This document shows positions 1-9,466 of a stretch of DNA of 64,000 nt, in pieces (within the stretch, counting starts at the first letter, position 1; the number at the start of each line of letters is the position of its first letter). The stretch covers positions 1,178,001 to 1,242,000 of the forward strand of contig NZ_FTPB01000004.1 in NCBI RefSeq assembly GCF_900155595.1, read 5' to 3'. This stretch comes from Actinomyces mediterranea. Lineage in GTDB: Bacteria > Actinomycetota > Actinomycetes > Actinomycetales > Actinomycetaceae. Made by a program: the position numbers and the translations under genes. The notes beneath the pieces were generated by a model, which did not search any database, had not been told where the DNA came from, and was given only the letters and a program-made list of their open reading frames with translations.

Positions 1-1793
1 TGGACGCCGACGGGGTCGTGGTGGTGGATAACACGTATGACGAGGCGGGGCGGATTGGTGCGCAGCGCTCGCCCGCCGGGCGCGTCTCGCGTTATTCGTA
101 TCTTCCGGGCGGCGTCACGCAGGTTGCGGACGAGGACGGGACCCGGGCGAATGTGTGGGTGTCGGACCCTTTGGGTCGGCTTATCGCGGTGACGGATAGT
201 TCGGGGAACACACAGCGTCAGTGTTTTGATCGGTGGGGTAATCAGGTGATGGTGCGCGATCGGGCGGGCGGAGTCACTGTTCGTGAGTTCGACGAGCGGG
301 GCCGGTGCGTGGCCGAGGTGAACCCTGTTGGCGTGCGTACGGACTATTGCTGGGATGAGTCGGATCGTCTGACGCGGGTCAGTGTCGATGCGCCGGATAC
401 TGGCGGGCCGAGCGTGACCCTCTTCGAATACACGGCTGATGAACGTTTCCCGTCGGTTATCGTCGATGCGGAGGGCGCCGTGACGCGGGCAGCCTGGATG
501 GGTGATCTGCTCACCGAACTGGTGGATCCGACGGGGCGGACAACACACCTGTCCTATGACGCTTTCGGTGACCTCGTGTCCGTGACGAACGGGGCGGGCG
601 AGACGGCGCGTCTGGTTCGCGACGACGCGGGTCGGATCGTCGCCTCGGTGTCGCCTGCGGGCAGGCGCACGAGGTTCGTCTACGATTCGCGGGGCTTGTG
701 CACTTCTCGCATCGACCCGGCGGGCAACGTGTGGGCGTTCGAGTACACGCCCGCCGGGCGTCTTTCGGCCAGGGTCGATCCTGTGGGCGGGCGCGTTGAG
801 GTCGTCCATGATGAGGCGGGCCAAGACGGTGTGACTGTCGATGAGCTCGGGCGCCGCATCGTCAAGACCTTCGATGATCTGGGCAATGTGGCCAGGGTCG
901 AGCTTCCGGATGGTTCGGCGTGGGAGTTCATCCACGATTCGATGTCGCGCATGACCCGGGTGAGCGACCCGGCCGGGGGCTCCTGGTCTGTGACTTATGA
1001 TCCGATGGGGCACCCGACGCAGGGTGTGGACCCTGTGGGGGTGGGTCGTGTCGCCGCGTTGGACGCGGCCGGGTTCGGCGAGACGATCAGCGATGGGAAA
1101 GCGACATGGAGCGAGCGCCACGACCTGCTCGGGCGTCTCATCGCTTCAGCGGGTCCGGACGGGCGCGAGGTCGTGTGGCGTGTGGATCGGATGGGGCGGG
1201 TCGTGGCGACCATCGATCCGGAGGGGAACGAAACCCGCTATGAGCGCGACGCCGCCGGGCGCGTCACCCGGGTCAGGCTCGCCGATGGCGCGTCCTACTC
1301 CTACGAGTATGATCGGGCGGGCCGATGGTGGGCGTCGACCTCGACCGGTGGCGCGCGCTTCGAGATCGTCTATGACGCCGACGGCAATATCGTGCGCGAA
1401 ACCTGGCCCACCGCAGAGGAAGTCCTCACCGACTACGACGTGTGCGCTCGTCCCGTTCGCCGCGTTCAGCCCGGCGTGGGGACCACGACCCTGTCCTATG
1501 ACGCGTGCGGACGCGTCACACGCATGCGCACACCGAGACGACGGTGGGGACGGCTTCCGGATCGTCGACTCGTTCCTCGGTGGTGCTCTTCTCATAGAAG
1601 CATCTTGATTGAGGATCGTTGTGGCCGACAATCGCGCAACCCTCCCGGTCGACATCGAACCGTCGTGCTTCAAGAAACGATGCGGCTGGTACTCCGACAA
1701 CTCACGCCCCGTCGAGGCTCTCATGTACCTCCTGCAAAGGTGAACAACCTGTACACCTGGCTCTCGATGAGCTTCCGAGCGACGAGTTCGTAG
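1..1793 (+). CDS. RHS/YD-repeat protein, 5' partial, degraded 3' end
   Basis: The reading frame is open from the window edge, so the start lies upstream. About 500 residues are back-to-back YD/RHS repeats (for example YDEAGRIG, FDERGRCV, YDAFGDLV, YERDAAGRVTR, YDADGNIV). These repeats form the beta-cage that encloses a C-terminal toxin in RHS and tRNA-nuclease-type polymorphic toxins. The repeats stop at about base 1535 (after CGRVTRMRTP), and the rest of this frame is Arg/Pro-rich and does not look like protein. The RHS core end motif and a recognisable toxin tip are absent. Either the gene is truncated here by a frameshift or rearrangement, or a very short tip follows in another frame. A stop in frame 1 lies at 1606-1608. 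The repeat region is certain; the exact 3' end is not. Confidence 0.75.
   Translation, partial: DADGVVVVDNTYDEAGRIGAQRSPAGRVSRYSYLPGGVTQVADEDGTRANVWVSDPLGRLIAVTDSSGNTQRQCFDRWGNQVMVRDRAGGVTVREFDERGRCVAEVNPVGVRTDYCWDESDRLTRVSVDAPDTGGPSVTLFEYTADERFPSVIVDAEGAVTRAAWMGDLLTELVDPTGRTTHLSYDAFGDLVSVTNGAGETARLVRDDAGRIVASVSPAGRRTRFVYDSRGLCTSRIDPAGNVWAFEYTPAGRLSARVDPVGGRVEVVHDEAGQDGVTVDELGRRIVKTFDDLGNVARVELPDGSAWEFIHDSMSRMTRVSDPAGGSWSVTYDPMGHPTQGVDPVGVGRVAALDAAGFGETISDGKATWSERHDLLGRLIASAGPDGREVVWRVDRMGRVVATIDPEGNETRYERDAAGRVTRVRLADGASYSYEYDRAGRWWASTSTGGARFEIVYDADGNIVRETWPTAEEVLTDYDVCARPVRRVQPGVGTTTLSYDACGRVTRMRTPRRRWGRLPDRRLVPRWCSSHRSILIEDRCGRQSRNPPGRHRTVVLQETMRLVLRQLTPRRGSHVPPAKVNNLYTWLSMSFRATSS
1621..1743 (+). 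CDS. Possible 40-aa remnant ORF after the RHS repeats
   Basis: A GTG-started frame-1 ORF begins VADNRATLPVDIEPSCFKK and has a normal amino acid composition, unlike the RHS-frame translation of the same bases. After its stop, frame 2 continues with a plausible segment (EQPVHLALDELPSDEFVGHR) up to about 1840. Together these could be a small immunity-type or hypothetical gene broken by one frameshift. I do not recognise the family and no clear ribosome binding site is seen. It may be decayed sequence with no function. Confidence 0.2.
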   Translation: MADNRATLPVDIEPSCFKKRCGWYSDNSRPVEALMYLLQR

Positions 1794-1853
1794 GGCATCG
1801 CCGTGCGATCGCGCATTTCAGTGGGGAGAGCCCTAGACTGAGCATCACGTTAG

Positions 1854-1868
1854 TACCCCCACCGGGTA
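1854..1868 (+). promoter_or_regulatory. Putative CsoR/CstR-family operator
   Basis: TACCCCCACCGGGTA is an inverted repeat (TACCC-N5-GGGTA) ending 24 bases before the ATG of the DUF2249 gene. G/C-rich pseudo-palindromes of this shape are typical sites for CsoR-family repressors, which sense copper or persulfide. No regulator gene lies nearby, so the assignment is by pattern only. Confidence 0.4.
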
Positions 1869-1892
1869 TCCATCACCCCACGAAGGCTTATC

Positions 1893-2333
1893 ATGTCGCA
1901 CACCCCGTCCATGCCGGACCCGCCACGCTCCCGCCAGATGTTCTCCCTGGTCGACGCGCATACCGCTTCTGAGAACCTCAAGTCCGCAGGCGGCGGGGGC
2001 TGCGGATGCGGCGGCAAGGGGCATGGCGGCGGCCGCGGAGGATGCGGCGGCGGGCACCGTCACAAGGTCCACGAGGGCGGACAGCGGCGCGTCTCACCCG
2101 AACAGAGTGCGGTGGAAGAACTCGTCATCCGCTCCATCCCCAAGGTTGTCCGCCGCGCGGTGCTCTTCGCAGCGATGGAGGCGCTGCCGATCGGTGAGAA
2201 CGTCCAGATCGCAGCGCCCCACCAGCCCGAGCCTCTCTTCGAGCACCTGCGCCAGTCGGACTTCCACTACCGGGTTGAGACCCTCGAGGCGGGCCCTGTC
2301 GATTGGCGCTACCGCATTACGCGCCTGAGCTGA
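1893..2333 (+). CDS. DUF2249-domain protein with Gly/Cys/His-rich linker
   Basis: 146 aa. Residues ~1-28 are a polar N-terminus. Residues ~31-57 are an extreme Gly-rich stretch with regularly spaced Cys and His (GCGCGGKGHGGG, then GGCGGGHRHK), which could bind metal or be redox-active. Residues ~75-146 match the DUF2249 fold (FAAMEALPIGENVQI, then a C-terminal DWRYRITRL), a small TusA-like alpha/beta domain found in redox and sulfur-linked proteins. A GAAGG ribosome binding site precedes the ATG. The gene is alone and is preceded by a CsoR/CstR-like inverted repeat, which suggests expression tied to copper or reactive sulfur stress. The domain call is firm; the function is inferred. It converges on pntB across a strong hairpin. 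Confidence 0.7.
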   Translation: MSHTPSMPDPPRSRQMFSLVDAHTASENLKSAGGGGCGCGGKGHGGGRGGCGGGHRHKVHEGGQRRVSPEQSAVEELVIRSIPKVVRRAVLFAAMEALPIGENVQIAAPHQPEPLFEHLRQSDFHYRVETLEAGPVDWRYRITRLS

Positions 2334-2413
2334 CTGGCACCGCCGTCTGCGCAACCATTCAGGCAGGCGACAACAGCTGAGTTGGAGAACAGTTGAATCA
2401 ACGACCATGCGCG

Positions 2414-2445
2414 GGGCCGCCCCGGGCATGTCCCAGGGGCGGCCC
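2414..2445. terminator. Bidirectional terminator hairpin
   Basis: A perfect 10-bp stem (GGGCCGCCCC / GGGGCGGCCC) with a 12-base loop lies between the convergent DUF2249 gene and pntB. There is no long T tract, as is common in high-G+C actinobacteria. Confidence 0.65.
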
Positions 2446-2456
2446 TCGTGCGTGTA

Positions 2457-3932
2457 TCAGGCGTTCGCGCGCGGGCGGGTGATCTCAATCGCCCGGTCGA
2501 TCGCTTCGACGGTGTCCTTCGCATCGCCGAACAGCATCGACGTGTTCTCTTTGAAGAACAGGGGGTTTTGCACCCCCGCGTAGCCGGTCGCCATGGAGCG
2601 TTTGAAGACGATGACCTTCTTCGATTCCCATACTTTGAGCACGGGCATGCCTGCGATCGGTGACCCCGGTTCTTCGGCGGCCGGATTCACTGTGTCATTC
2701 GCGCCGATGACGAGGACGACGTCGATGTCGGCGAAGGAATCGTTGACCTCGTCCATCTCCAAGACGATGTCGTAGGGGACCTTTGCCTCCGCGAGGAGGA
2801 CATTCATATGCCCCGGCAGGCGCCCTGCCACGGGGTGGATGCCGAAAGTCACCTCGACTCCGCGGTCCACGAGGTCCTCGACGAGTGCGGCCACCGGGTA
2901 CTGGGCCTGTGCGACGGCCATGCCGTATCCGGGCGTGATCATGACGCGGCGCGCATCGAGGAGGAGATCCGCGACTGCCTGGGCATCGACCTCGTGAATC
3001 TCGCCCTCCTCCGGCGCCGCCGCCTGCGCGGAGGTCGCATCCGTGCCGAAGCCGCCCAGCAGTACATTGATGAACGAACGGTTCATCGCCTGGCACATGA
3101 GGTACGACAGGTAGGCGCCCGAGGAGCCCACGATGGCGCCGGTGATGATAAGCAGGTCATTGTCGACGAGGAAGCCCGTGAAGGCCGATGCCCACCCCGA
3201 ATAGGAGTTCATGATCGACACGACGACCGGCATATCGCCGCCGCCGATCGCGATGACAAGGTGGATGCCGAGAGCCAGAGCGATGATCGTCATCACGATG
3301 AGTGCGATCCACGCGGGCATCGAATGATCCGACATGATGACGAAGAAGACGCCGAGGCTGAATGAGACGACGAGGACCGCGAGATTGAGGAGGTTGCGCG
3401 CGGGCAACAGGATCGGGCGCCCGGGCAGGGTCCCGTTGAGTTTGAGTCCGGCGACGATCGAACCGGTGAAGGTGACGGCGCCGACGAACACGGAGAGAAA
3501 TACTTCTCCGAAGTGGAATCCGCCGAGCGCTGCCGAGGAGACGTCGGGGTGTACATAGGAGTTGTATCCGACCATGACAGCCGCAAGGCCGACGAGGCCG
3601 TTGAAGATCGCGATGAGCTGCGGCATCCCGGTCATTTCGATGCGGCGCGCCCTCCAGATGCCGATGGCGCCACCAATGCCGACCGCGAGCGCGATGAGCA
3701 GGAGCGTGACGAGGACGCCGTGTGCGGGGTCGGAGACGAGGGAGAGGGCGATCGCGGCGCCGCAGGCGATGGCCATGCCGCATGCACCCGCTACGTTCCC
3801 GGCGACTGCGGTCTCGTGCTTGCTCAAGCCCGAGCAGGCGAGAATGAACAGCGCTGCCGCTGCGATATAGGCGAGGGTTACCGGCTGGTTGGCCGCAGAC
3901 AAGTCGAGGGGGAAAGATTCAGTGCCCAGCAT
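2457..3932 (-). CDS. pntB: NAD(P) transhydrogenase subunit beta
   Basis: 491 aa, the normal family length. PntB spans the membrane and carries the NADP(H)-binding domain III of the proton-translocating transhydrogenase, which makes NADPH from NADH using the proton gradient. Residues ~15-290 hold about nine hydrophobic segments (domain II). The cytoplasmic domain III follows, with [18 protein letters not shown] at ~330 as the NADP-binding loop and [12 protein letters not shown] and [17 protein letters not shown] further on. The start lies 9 bases after the pntA stop, with an AGGAAG sequence inside the pntA end, so the two genes form one operon. Confidence 0.95.
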   Translation of the reverse strand: MLGTESFPLDLSAANQPVTLAYIAAAALFILACSGLSKHETAVAGNVAGACGMAIACGAAIALSLVSDPAHGVLVTLLLIALAVGIGGAIGIWRARRIEMTGMPQLIAIFNGLVGLAAVMVGYNSYVHPDVSSAALGGFHFGEVFLSVFVGAVTFTGSIVAGLKLNGTLPGRPILLPARNLLNLAVLVVSFSLGVFFVIMSDHSMPAWIALIVMTIIALALGIHLVIAIGGGDMPVVVSIMNSYSGWASAFTGFLVDNDLLIITGAIVGSSGAYLSYLMCQAMNRSFINVLLGGFGTDATSAQAAAPEEGEIHEVDAQAVADLLLDARRVMITPGYGMAVAQAQYPVAALVEDLVDRGVEVTFGIHPVAGRLPGHMNVLLAEAKVPYDIVLEMDEVNDSFADIDVVLVIGANDTVNPAAEEPGSPIAGMPVLKVWESKKVIVFKRSMATGYAGVQNPLFFKENTSMLFGDAKDTVEAIDRAIEITRPRANA

Positions 3933-3941
3933 CGGTATGAC

Positions 3942-5489
3942 TCACTTCCTGAACATTGAGAGCATGCGGTGGGTGATCGCGAATCCGCCGAAAATATTGA
4001 CCGATGCGAGCACGATGGCAGCGAAACTGACGGCGACGACAAGTGGATGGGGATCGCCGATCTGGGAGATCGCGCCGATGAGGATGATGCCGGAAATCGC
4101 GTTCGTCACTGACATCAGCGGTGTGTGCAGTGCGGGCGTCACATTGGAGATGACGTAGAACCCGAGGATCACGGCGAGCAGCAGCACGATGTAGTGGCCC
4201 GTCGCCGCCGCCGGGGTCGCCAAGACGAGGGCGATGAACGCGATCGCCGCCGCCGTGATGCCGAGGGCCGTGAGGCGTTTCTTCCTCTTGCGTTCCGCAC
4301 GCTCCGACGCCGCTTTCGCCGCGATCTCCTCGGGCGTCGGCTCCGGGAGCGCGGGCGCGGGGGTGGCGGAGACTTGGACCGGGGGCGGCGGCCACATGAT
4401 CGCCCCGTCGGAGACGACGGCAATGCCGCGCACGATCTGATCGTCGAAGTCGAGGACGAGATTCCCGTCCTTGTGAGGAGTCATGAGCGTCAACAGGTTG
4501 ACGACGTTGCGCCCGTAGAGTTGCGAGGACTGTGAGGGGAGGCGTTCGGCGAGGTCCGCGTATCCGATGATGTGCACGCCGCCGGGGGTGGTGACGACGT
4601 CGCCGGGGACGGTGAGCGAGCAGTTCCCGCCGTTGGCGGCGGCCATGTCCACGATGACCGAGCCCGGCGCCATGGCGTTGACCGCGTCCTCGTCGAGGAG
4701 GATGGGCGCCTTGCGACCGGGGATATTCGCGGTGGTGATGACGATGTCGGATGCGGCTGCTTGCGCGGCGTAGAGGCGATTGGCCGCTGCGGCGGCGTCC
4801 TCGTCCATCGCCTTCGCGTAGCCGTCACTGGAGCGCTCCTGCGAGGTTTCGAGGGCGATGAAGGTCGCTCCCATCGACTCGACTTGTTCGGCGACCTCGG
4901 GGCGGACGTCGGTGGCGGAGACGAGGGCGCCCATGGAGTTCGCGGTGCCGATCGCCGCCAGACCGGCGACGCCTGCGCCGATGATGTAGACCTTCGCGGG
5001 AGGCATCTTGCCGGCGGCGGTCACCTGGCCGGTGAACACTCTTCCGAAGCGACCGGCCGCTTCGATGACGGCGCGGTAGCCGGCGACATTCGCCTGGCTG
5101 GACAACACGTCCATCGCCTGTGCGCGGGAGATGCGCGGGACCGCGTCCATCGCGAGGGCGGTGATCCCGGTGGGGGCGAGTTTCTCGGCGAGGTCGGGCG
5201 TGCGCATCGGGGCGAGGCGCGAGATGAGCGTGGAGCCCGGTCGCATGACTGTGATGCTCTCATCGTCGGGAGTGTCGAGGGTGATGACGATGTCGGCGCT
5301 CCACACCTGGGAGGAGTCGACGATCGAGGCTCCCGTTTTCTCGTAGGCGCTGTCGGGGAATTGGGCCAAGGCTCCGGCTCCCCGCTCCACGGATACGTCG
5401 TAGCCGAGTCGGGCGAGCAGCGCGACCGTATTGGGCGTGGCGGCGACGAGTGTGTGGTCGGGCCCCTCATTGGGTACTGCTATTCGCAT
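3942..5489 (-). CDS. pntA: NAD(P) transhydrogenase subunit alpha
   Basis: 515 aa. This is the long, undivided alpha subunit, whereas many actinobacteria split it into PntAA and PntAB. The N-terminus (MRIAVPNE) and [20 protein letters not shown] at ~170 form the NAD(H)-binding domain I. A Pro/Ala-rich then Lys/Arg-rich linker (about 375-405) leads to four C-terminal membrane helices. It pairs with PntB as the alpha2beta2 pump. A GAGGAGG ribosome binding site precedes the ATG. It is divergent from the SRPBCC gene. Confidence 0.95.
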   Translation of the reverse strand: MRIAVPNEGPDHTLVAATPNTVALLARLGYDVSVERGAGALAQFPDSAYEKTGASIVDSSQVWSADIVITLDTPDDESITVMRPGSTLISRLAPMRTPDLAEKLAPTGITALAMDAVPRISRAQAMDVLSSQANVAGYRAVIEAAGRFGRVFTGQVTAAGKMPPAKVYIIGAGVAGLAAIGTANSMGALVSATDVRPEVAEQVESMGATFIALETSQERSSDGYAKAMDEDAAAAANRLYAAQAAASDIVITTANIPGRKAPILLDEDAVNAMAPGSVIVDMAAANGGNCSLTVPGDVVTTPGGVHIIGYADLAERLPSQSSQLYGRNVVNLLTLMTPHKDGNLVLDFDDQIVRGIAVVSDGAIMWPPPPVQVSATPAPALPEPTPEEIAAKAASERAERKRKKRLTALGITAAAIAFIALVLATPAAATGHYIVLLLAVILGFYVISNVTPALHTPLMSVTNAISGIILIGAISQIGDPHPLVVAVSFAAIVLASVNIFGGFAITHRMLSMFRK

Positions 5490-5605
5490 GCTGAGCCTCC
5501 TCGGTCAAGGGCTGTCGTGTCGTGCGACTCGATGAGTCTTCGCCGACCTTATGGGCAATTTCGATGAATTCGTCGGGACTTGTGGCCCCGGGCGCTTTCG
5601 GCGTC

Positions 5606-5611
5606 TACCGT
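5606..5611 (+). promoter_or_regulatory. -10 box (TACCGT) of a leaderless gene
   Basis: TACCGT is followed by six bases and then the ATG at 5618. This spacing recurs in the window and places the transcription start at or next to the start codon. No Shine-Dalgarno sequence is present. Confidence 0.4.
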
Positions 5612-5617
5612 TGTGTC

Positions 5618-6094
5618 ATGAACTTCTTCGATGATGATGCAGGTATTCAAGCGGAAGAGGACTTCGACCGGATCGAAGTCGACTGTCTCATCTCCGCCCC
5701 GGTGGAGTCCGTGTGGGAGATCGTGTCCGAGCCCGGGTGGTGGGTCAATGACGGCCCCGTATCCGACCATGAGGTGACGCTCGGCGACGACGGCGTGTAC
5801 CGCGTCTTCGATCCGGAAGCGGGTGATTGGCTCATTGAAAAAGCCGATGAGGACCCGATGGATGTGGTGTCCTTCCGCTGGTACCCCATCGCCTCCGATG
5901 AGCTCCCCGAGGAGTATGCGACGAGGGTGGAGGTGTCCGTGTCGGAGGAGCGCGGCGGCGTCGTCGTGCACGTCGAAGAGTCCGGTCTGTCGTCGGTCAG
6001 CGATGACGAGGACGAGGCCCGCCAGGTCTGGGAGGACGAAGCGGGCATGTGGGAGACAGCCCTCGAATCCATCCGGACGCATCTCGAATCGTGA
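5618..6094 (+). CDS. SRPBCC/START-like domain protein
   Basis: 158 aa from MNFFDDDAGI. The fold signature is the N-terminal strand EVDCLISAPVESVWEIVSEPGWWV, the middle strands including VVSFRWYPI, and the C-terminal helix WEDEAGMWETALESIRTHL, as in AHSA1/SRPBCC ligand-binding proteins. The protein is strongly acidic. The frame is open upstream, but ATG 5618 is preferred because it sits six bases after a TACCGT -10 box and begins the conserved domain. The ligand is unknown. The next gene starts 10 bases downstream on the same strand. Confidence 0.75.
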   Translation: MNFFDDDAGIQAEEDFDRIEVDCLISAPVESVWEIVSEPGWWVNDGPVSDHEVTLGDDGVYRVFDPEAGDWLIEKADEDPMDVVSFRWYPIASDELPEEYATRVEVSVSEERGGVVVHVEESGLSSVSDDEDEARQVWEDEAGMWETALESIRTHLES

Positions 6095-6104
6095 GACCTT
6101 GACT

Positions 6105-7181
6105 ATGATGAATCCCCACGCGAACCTCGCCCCGCTGCCCGCTCCGCTCGCCGACCTCGCCCGAGGAGTCGAACTGCCCGACCCGATGGACGCTCCCGCC
6201 ATCCGCTGGGGGATCCTCGGAGCGGGACATATCGCCGCAACCTTCGCCCGAGACGTCAGCGCCTACTCCTCGGGAGTCATTGCGGGCATCGCAGCCCGCG
6301 ATCCGCACCGCGCCGCCGAATTCGCGACCCGTATGAGTGTCGGACGAGCCTACGACTCCTATGAGGATCTCGTTGCGAGCCCCGACATTGATGCCGTCTA
6401 CGTCGCAGCGATCCACCCCTTGCACGAACAGTTGGCGACTCTCGCACTCACCGCGGGCAAGCCCGTCCTCGTCGAGAAGTGCTTCACCATGGACGCCGTG
6501 TCCGCAGCCCGCGTCATCGACCTCGCCGCGAGCAAGGGCCTCTTCTGCATGGAGGCGATGTGGACCCGCCACCTGCCCCACCAGAGGGTCCTCAACGCCA
6601 TCGTCGCGAACAACGGCCTCGGCGCCGTCACCACAGTCCACGCGGACCACGGTCAGAAACTCGAGCACGTGCCCCGCATATGGGACCCGGAGCTCGGGGG
6701 CGGGGCCCTCATGGACCTCGGCGTCTACTCGATGTCCTTCGTCCAACAAATCCTGCCGGATGCGGAACTCGTCTCGGCGAGCGCCAACCTCACCGACCTC
6801 GGCGTCGATATCCAGTCTGCGGCGCTGCTGCGCACCCCGATGGCAATGGCCACTGCCTCCTCGAACTTCAACGGCCGCTCGGCGACCTGCGCCGAAGTCG
6901 TCTTCGAACGCGGCGCCCTCGAAATGCCCCAGCAATTCTACCGCCCCACCGCGCTGCGCCTGCGCTCCTTCGAATCCGATCCGAGGGGAAACGGCGACAT
7001 CGTCGAATGGGACGGCACTGTCCCCGGCGGCTTCCAATACCAGGCGGCTGAAGTCGCCCGGTGCCTCGCTGCCGGAGCGACCCAGTCCGACGCAATGCCG
7101 TGGGTGGACACTCTGCGCGTTATGGAACTGCTCGATGGAGTCCGCGCCGCGACCAACATCGTCTACCCCTGGGAGCGCTGA
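6105..7181 (+). CDS. Gfo/Idh/MocA-family oxidoreductase
   Basis: 358 aa. An NAD(P)-dependent dehydrogenase, probably acting on a sugar or inositol-type substrate. The Rossmann motif WGILGAGHIAATFARDV is at ~29, followed by the family pattern AVYVAAIHPLHEQLATLAL and the active-site Lys of VLVEKCFTMD; the usual motif is EKP, here EKC. GGGALMDLGVYSMSF marks the C-terminal alpha/beta domain. Two adjacent ATGs (6105 and 6108) could start it. A longer upstream frame exists but overlaps the SRPBCC gene and lacks protein-like composition. It converges on the methyltransferase 12 bases downstream. The substrate cannot be told from sequence. Confidence 0.85.
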   Translation: MMNPHANLAPLPAPLADLARGVELPDPMDAPAIRWGILGAGHIAATFARDVSAYSSGVIAGIAARDPHRAAEFATRMSVGRAYDSYEDLVASPDIDAVYVAAIHPLHEQLATLALTAGKPVLVEKCFTMDAVSAARVIDLAASKGLFCMEAMWTRHLPHQRVLNAIVANNGLGAVTTVHADHGQKLEHVPRIWDPELGGGALMDLGVYSMSFVQQILPDAELVSASANLTDLGVDIQSAALLRTPMAMATASSNFNGRSATCAEVVFERGALEMPQQFYRPTALRLRSFESDPRGNGDIVEWDGTVPGGFQYQAAEVARCLAAGATQSDAMPWVDTLRVMELLDGVRAATNIVYPWER

Positions 7182-7193
7182 GCCGCTCGAATC

Positions 7194-7955
7194 TCACTTG
7201 CGGCCCGCGGTCCACACGAGGGTCATGTACGGGATTCGGATCAGTTCGCCGGGGGAGTCGGACAGGTGCTCGTAGAGATACCAGCGCAGATTGTTCTGCA
7301 TGCGCTCCCGCCCGGCGTCATCCTGGCGCAGGTAGGAGGAACGCGTTGTCCCCAGTCGGAGGATCTGCTCCGGGGTGAGAGCATCCTTCCACACACTCAC
7401 GTGCAGCAGCGGCTCGGTGAAGAAGGGCCCGAAGGCCGGTGGGGTGTCCGGCCGATGCACATCGCCCGACCTCATAATGCGCGTCAAGCGGTGCACCCAC
7501 GGCACCGACACGTCCATCTGGTTCCACACCGCGGCCAGGACTCCGCCGTCGGCGAGAATGCGATGGGCCTCTGCCGAGGCGCGCTCCTCGTCGACCCAGT
7601 GCCACGACTGCGCGTAGACGATGAGGTCGACGTCGCCGTCGGGCAGCCCCGTGTCCTCGCCCGCCGCATCGTGGACGCAGATCCTCTCAGTCGCGGGCGA
7701 TACAGCGGGGTCGCTGATCGCCACATGCAGCTGTGCGCGCATCGCCTCCGAGGGCTCCACCGCCTCCACTTGCAGCCCTCGTGCAGCGAGCAGCAGCGTC
7801 ATCTTGCCGGTCCCCGCACCGATATCCGCGACTCGGCGAATCTCGCAGCCGCGGGACGCCCCGGCCACCCCCAGCACATGGTCGACGACCCCGCTCGGGT
7901 ACGCGGGGCGGACTCGTGCATACTGCGGGGAGGCGATGTTGAAGGGGTTCATCAT
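7194..7955 (-). CDS. Class I SAM-dependent methyltransferase
   Basis: 253 aa from MMNPFNIASPQYARVRPAYP. The opening and the SAM motif I VADIGAGTGKMTLLLAARG, followed by VEAVEPSEAM and IVYAQSWHWVD, are typical of small UbiE/Tam-like methyltransferases. The frame extends upstream to 8036, but that extension is encoded by a repeated element also found before the amidase gene, so the MM pair at 7955/7952 is taken as the start. The substrate is unknown. Confidence 0.8.
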   Translation of the reverse strand: MMNPFNIASPQYARVRPAYPSGVVDHVLGVAGASRGCEIRRVADIGAGTGKMTLLLAARGLQVEAVEPSEAMRAQLHVAISDPAVSPATERICVHDAAGEDTGLPDGDVDLIVYAQSWHWVDEERASAEAHRILADGGVLAAVWNQMDVSVPWVHRLTRIMRSGDVHRPDTPPAFGPFFTEPLLHVSVWKDALTPEQILRLGTTRSSYLRQDDAGRERMQNNLRWYLYEHLSDSPGELIRIPYMTLVWTAGRK

Positions 7956-8015
7956 GCACTGATCGTCGTGCCGCTCGCCGCGCACTGGGCTTGTCGGCCC
8001 ACTCCCGTCATACTC
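7956..8015 (-). repeat. Dispersed repeat, copy A, directly before a start codon
   Basis: Read on the minus strand it runs from GAGTATGACGGGAGTGG through GACAAGCCC to GATCAGTGC, touching the methyltransferase ATG. It aligns with copy B (9542-9598) with one 3-base gap and mostly single-base differences. Both copies could encode a peptide of pattern EYD--G-TSPV-G-----DQ. It contains no transposase and no obvious terminal repeats. Confidence 0.6.
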
Positions 8016-8051
8016 ACGACGGTATCTCTGCAGCATCTCTGCAGCGCCGCC

Positions 8052-9455
8052 CTAGTCATCGACGAGGGCGACGGGCGCGCTCAACTCGGTCCCGTGCGCT
8101 TCAATCGAAGCGGCCACACTCACCAGGACATCCTCTCGGCCGCTGCGGGCGATGAGTTGCGCGCCCACCGGCAGGCCTCGTGCGGTGAAACCGGCATGAA
8201 CGGAGGCGGCCGGATGGCCCGTCACATTGAACAGGGCCGTATTCGACACGATTGGCGTCGAGACGACGAGCGAGGACACCACTCCCCTCCCCGACAGGGC
8301 ATGAGCCGAGACCGGAGGCGCCAACAGGGTGGGGATCATGAGCAGATCCGCACGCCCGAAGGCTTCATCCAGGCGCTCGGCGAGGCGGTGGGAATAGGCG
8401 TGGGCCGCGCGGATCACCCTCGTGCCGTACAGCGAGCCAATGCGGGCGAAAGTCTTCGTCGTCGGTGCGAGCGCATCCGGGTCGTCCACCTGTCGCGCCT
8501 CCTCGGCAATGCCCGCAGCGAAAAGAGTGAGGAACGGGGCCGTGGCGATCGGCCACTTCACGTGCGCCGAGCGCACATCATGCCCCGCTGCGCTCAAGCG
8601 ATCGCCGAAGGCGGCGACGACCCGGGCGACGTCGGCGTCGGGCGAGGATCCGGGCATGATCTGGTTGGAGGCGGTGAGAATGCGCAGAGGACGAGCCGCG
8701 GCGGCCCCCGCAGGGGAATCGATGAGTGGACGATCCCGTGCGGCGAGCCGCCACCGATCTGACGGGGTATTCCCACTGATCACATCGAGGACGATCGCCA
8801 TGTCGCGCGCGGTGCGGGTGATCGCCCCGAACGTCGCCAGCCCGTACCAGTGCTCGGCGAGAGGCGCCGAGGACACGCGCCCCCTCGTCGGTTTGAGACC
8901 GAAGACGCCGCATGCGGACGCGGGGATGCGCAAGGATCCGCCGCCGTCGGCGCCCATCGCGATCGGCACGATTCCGGTGGCGACGGCCACTGCCGAGCCC
9001 GCGGAGGATCCTCCCGGCGATCTGGTGGGGTCCCACGGGTTGAGCGTCGCGCCGTGGTGGGCGGACTCTCCGACCGGAAACTGCCCGAACTCCGGCATAT
9101 TCGTGCGCCCAACGATGACCGCCCCGGCTTCGCGCAGGCGCCGGACCACTTCGCAGTCGCGTGCCGCGGGCCGTTGGTTCGCGCGTCCGCCCAGGCTCGT
9201 GACATCCCCGGCGACGTCGTACTCCTCCTTGACGGCGATGGGGACTCCGGCGAGCGGCCCCTGGTGGGGTCCCGAGGCGTCGAGGGCGTCCGCCTCGGCG
9301 AGGGCGGCACCGGCGCGTACGACGGTGAAGGCGTTGAGGAGGGGATCGAGCCGGTCGATCCTGGCGAGGGCGGCCTCGACGACTCGTCGGACCGTCGTGC
9401 GGCCCGCCCTCACATCGGCGGCGATCTCATGGGCGGAGAGCGGCTGGGTCGGCAT
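8052..9455 (-). CDS. Amidase (amidase signature family)
   Basis: 467 aa from MPTQPLSAHEIAADVRAG, with a GAGGGGAGT ribosome binding site just before the ATG. The Ser-cisSer-Lys triad is visible: Lys in VPIAVKEEYDVAGDVTS, the Gly/Ser loop SPGGSSAGSAVAVATG, and GADGGGSLRIPASACGVFGLKPTRG. It hydrolyses an amide; relatives include GatA, AtzF-like and nicotinamidase-unrelated amidases, and no GatB/GatC genes accompany it. It is more likely a stand-alone catabolic amidase than the tRNA amidotransferase subunit. A 23-codon ORF ends 11 bases upstream. Confidence 0.9.
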   Translation of the reverse strand: MPTQPLSAHEIAADVRAGRTTVRRVVEAALARIDRLDPLLNAFTVVRAGAALAEADALDASGPHQGPLAGVPIAVKEEYDVAGDVTSLGGRANQRPAARDCEVVRRLREAGAVIVGRTNMPEFGQFPVGESAHHGATLNPWDPTRSPGGSSAGSAVAVATGIVPIAMGADGGGSLRIPASACGVFGLKPTRGRVSSAPLAEHWYGLATFGAITRTARDMAIVLDVISGNTPSDRWRLAARDRPLIDSPAGAAAARPLRILTASNQIMPGSSPDADVARVVAAFGDRLSAAGHDVRSAHVKWPIATAPFLTLFAAGIAEEARQVDDPDALAPTTKTFARIGSLYGTRVIRAAHAYSHRLAERLDEAFGRADLLMIPTLLAPPVSAHALSGRGVVSSLVVSTPIVSNTALFNVTGHPAASVHAGFTARGLPVGAQLIARSGREDVLVSVAASIEAHGTELSAPVALVDD

Positions 9456-9466
9456 GGGGACTCCCC

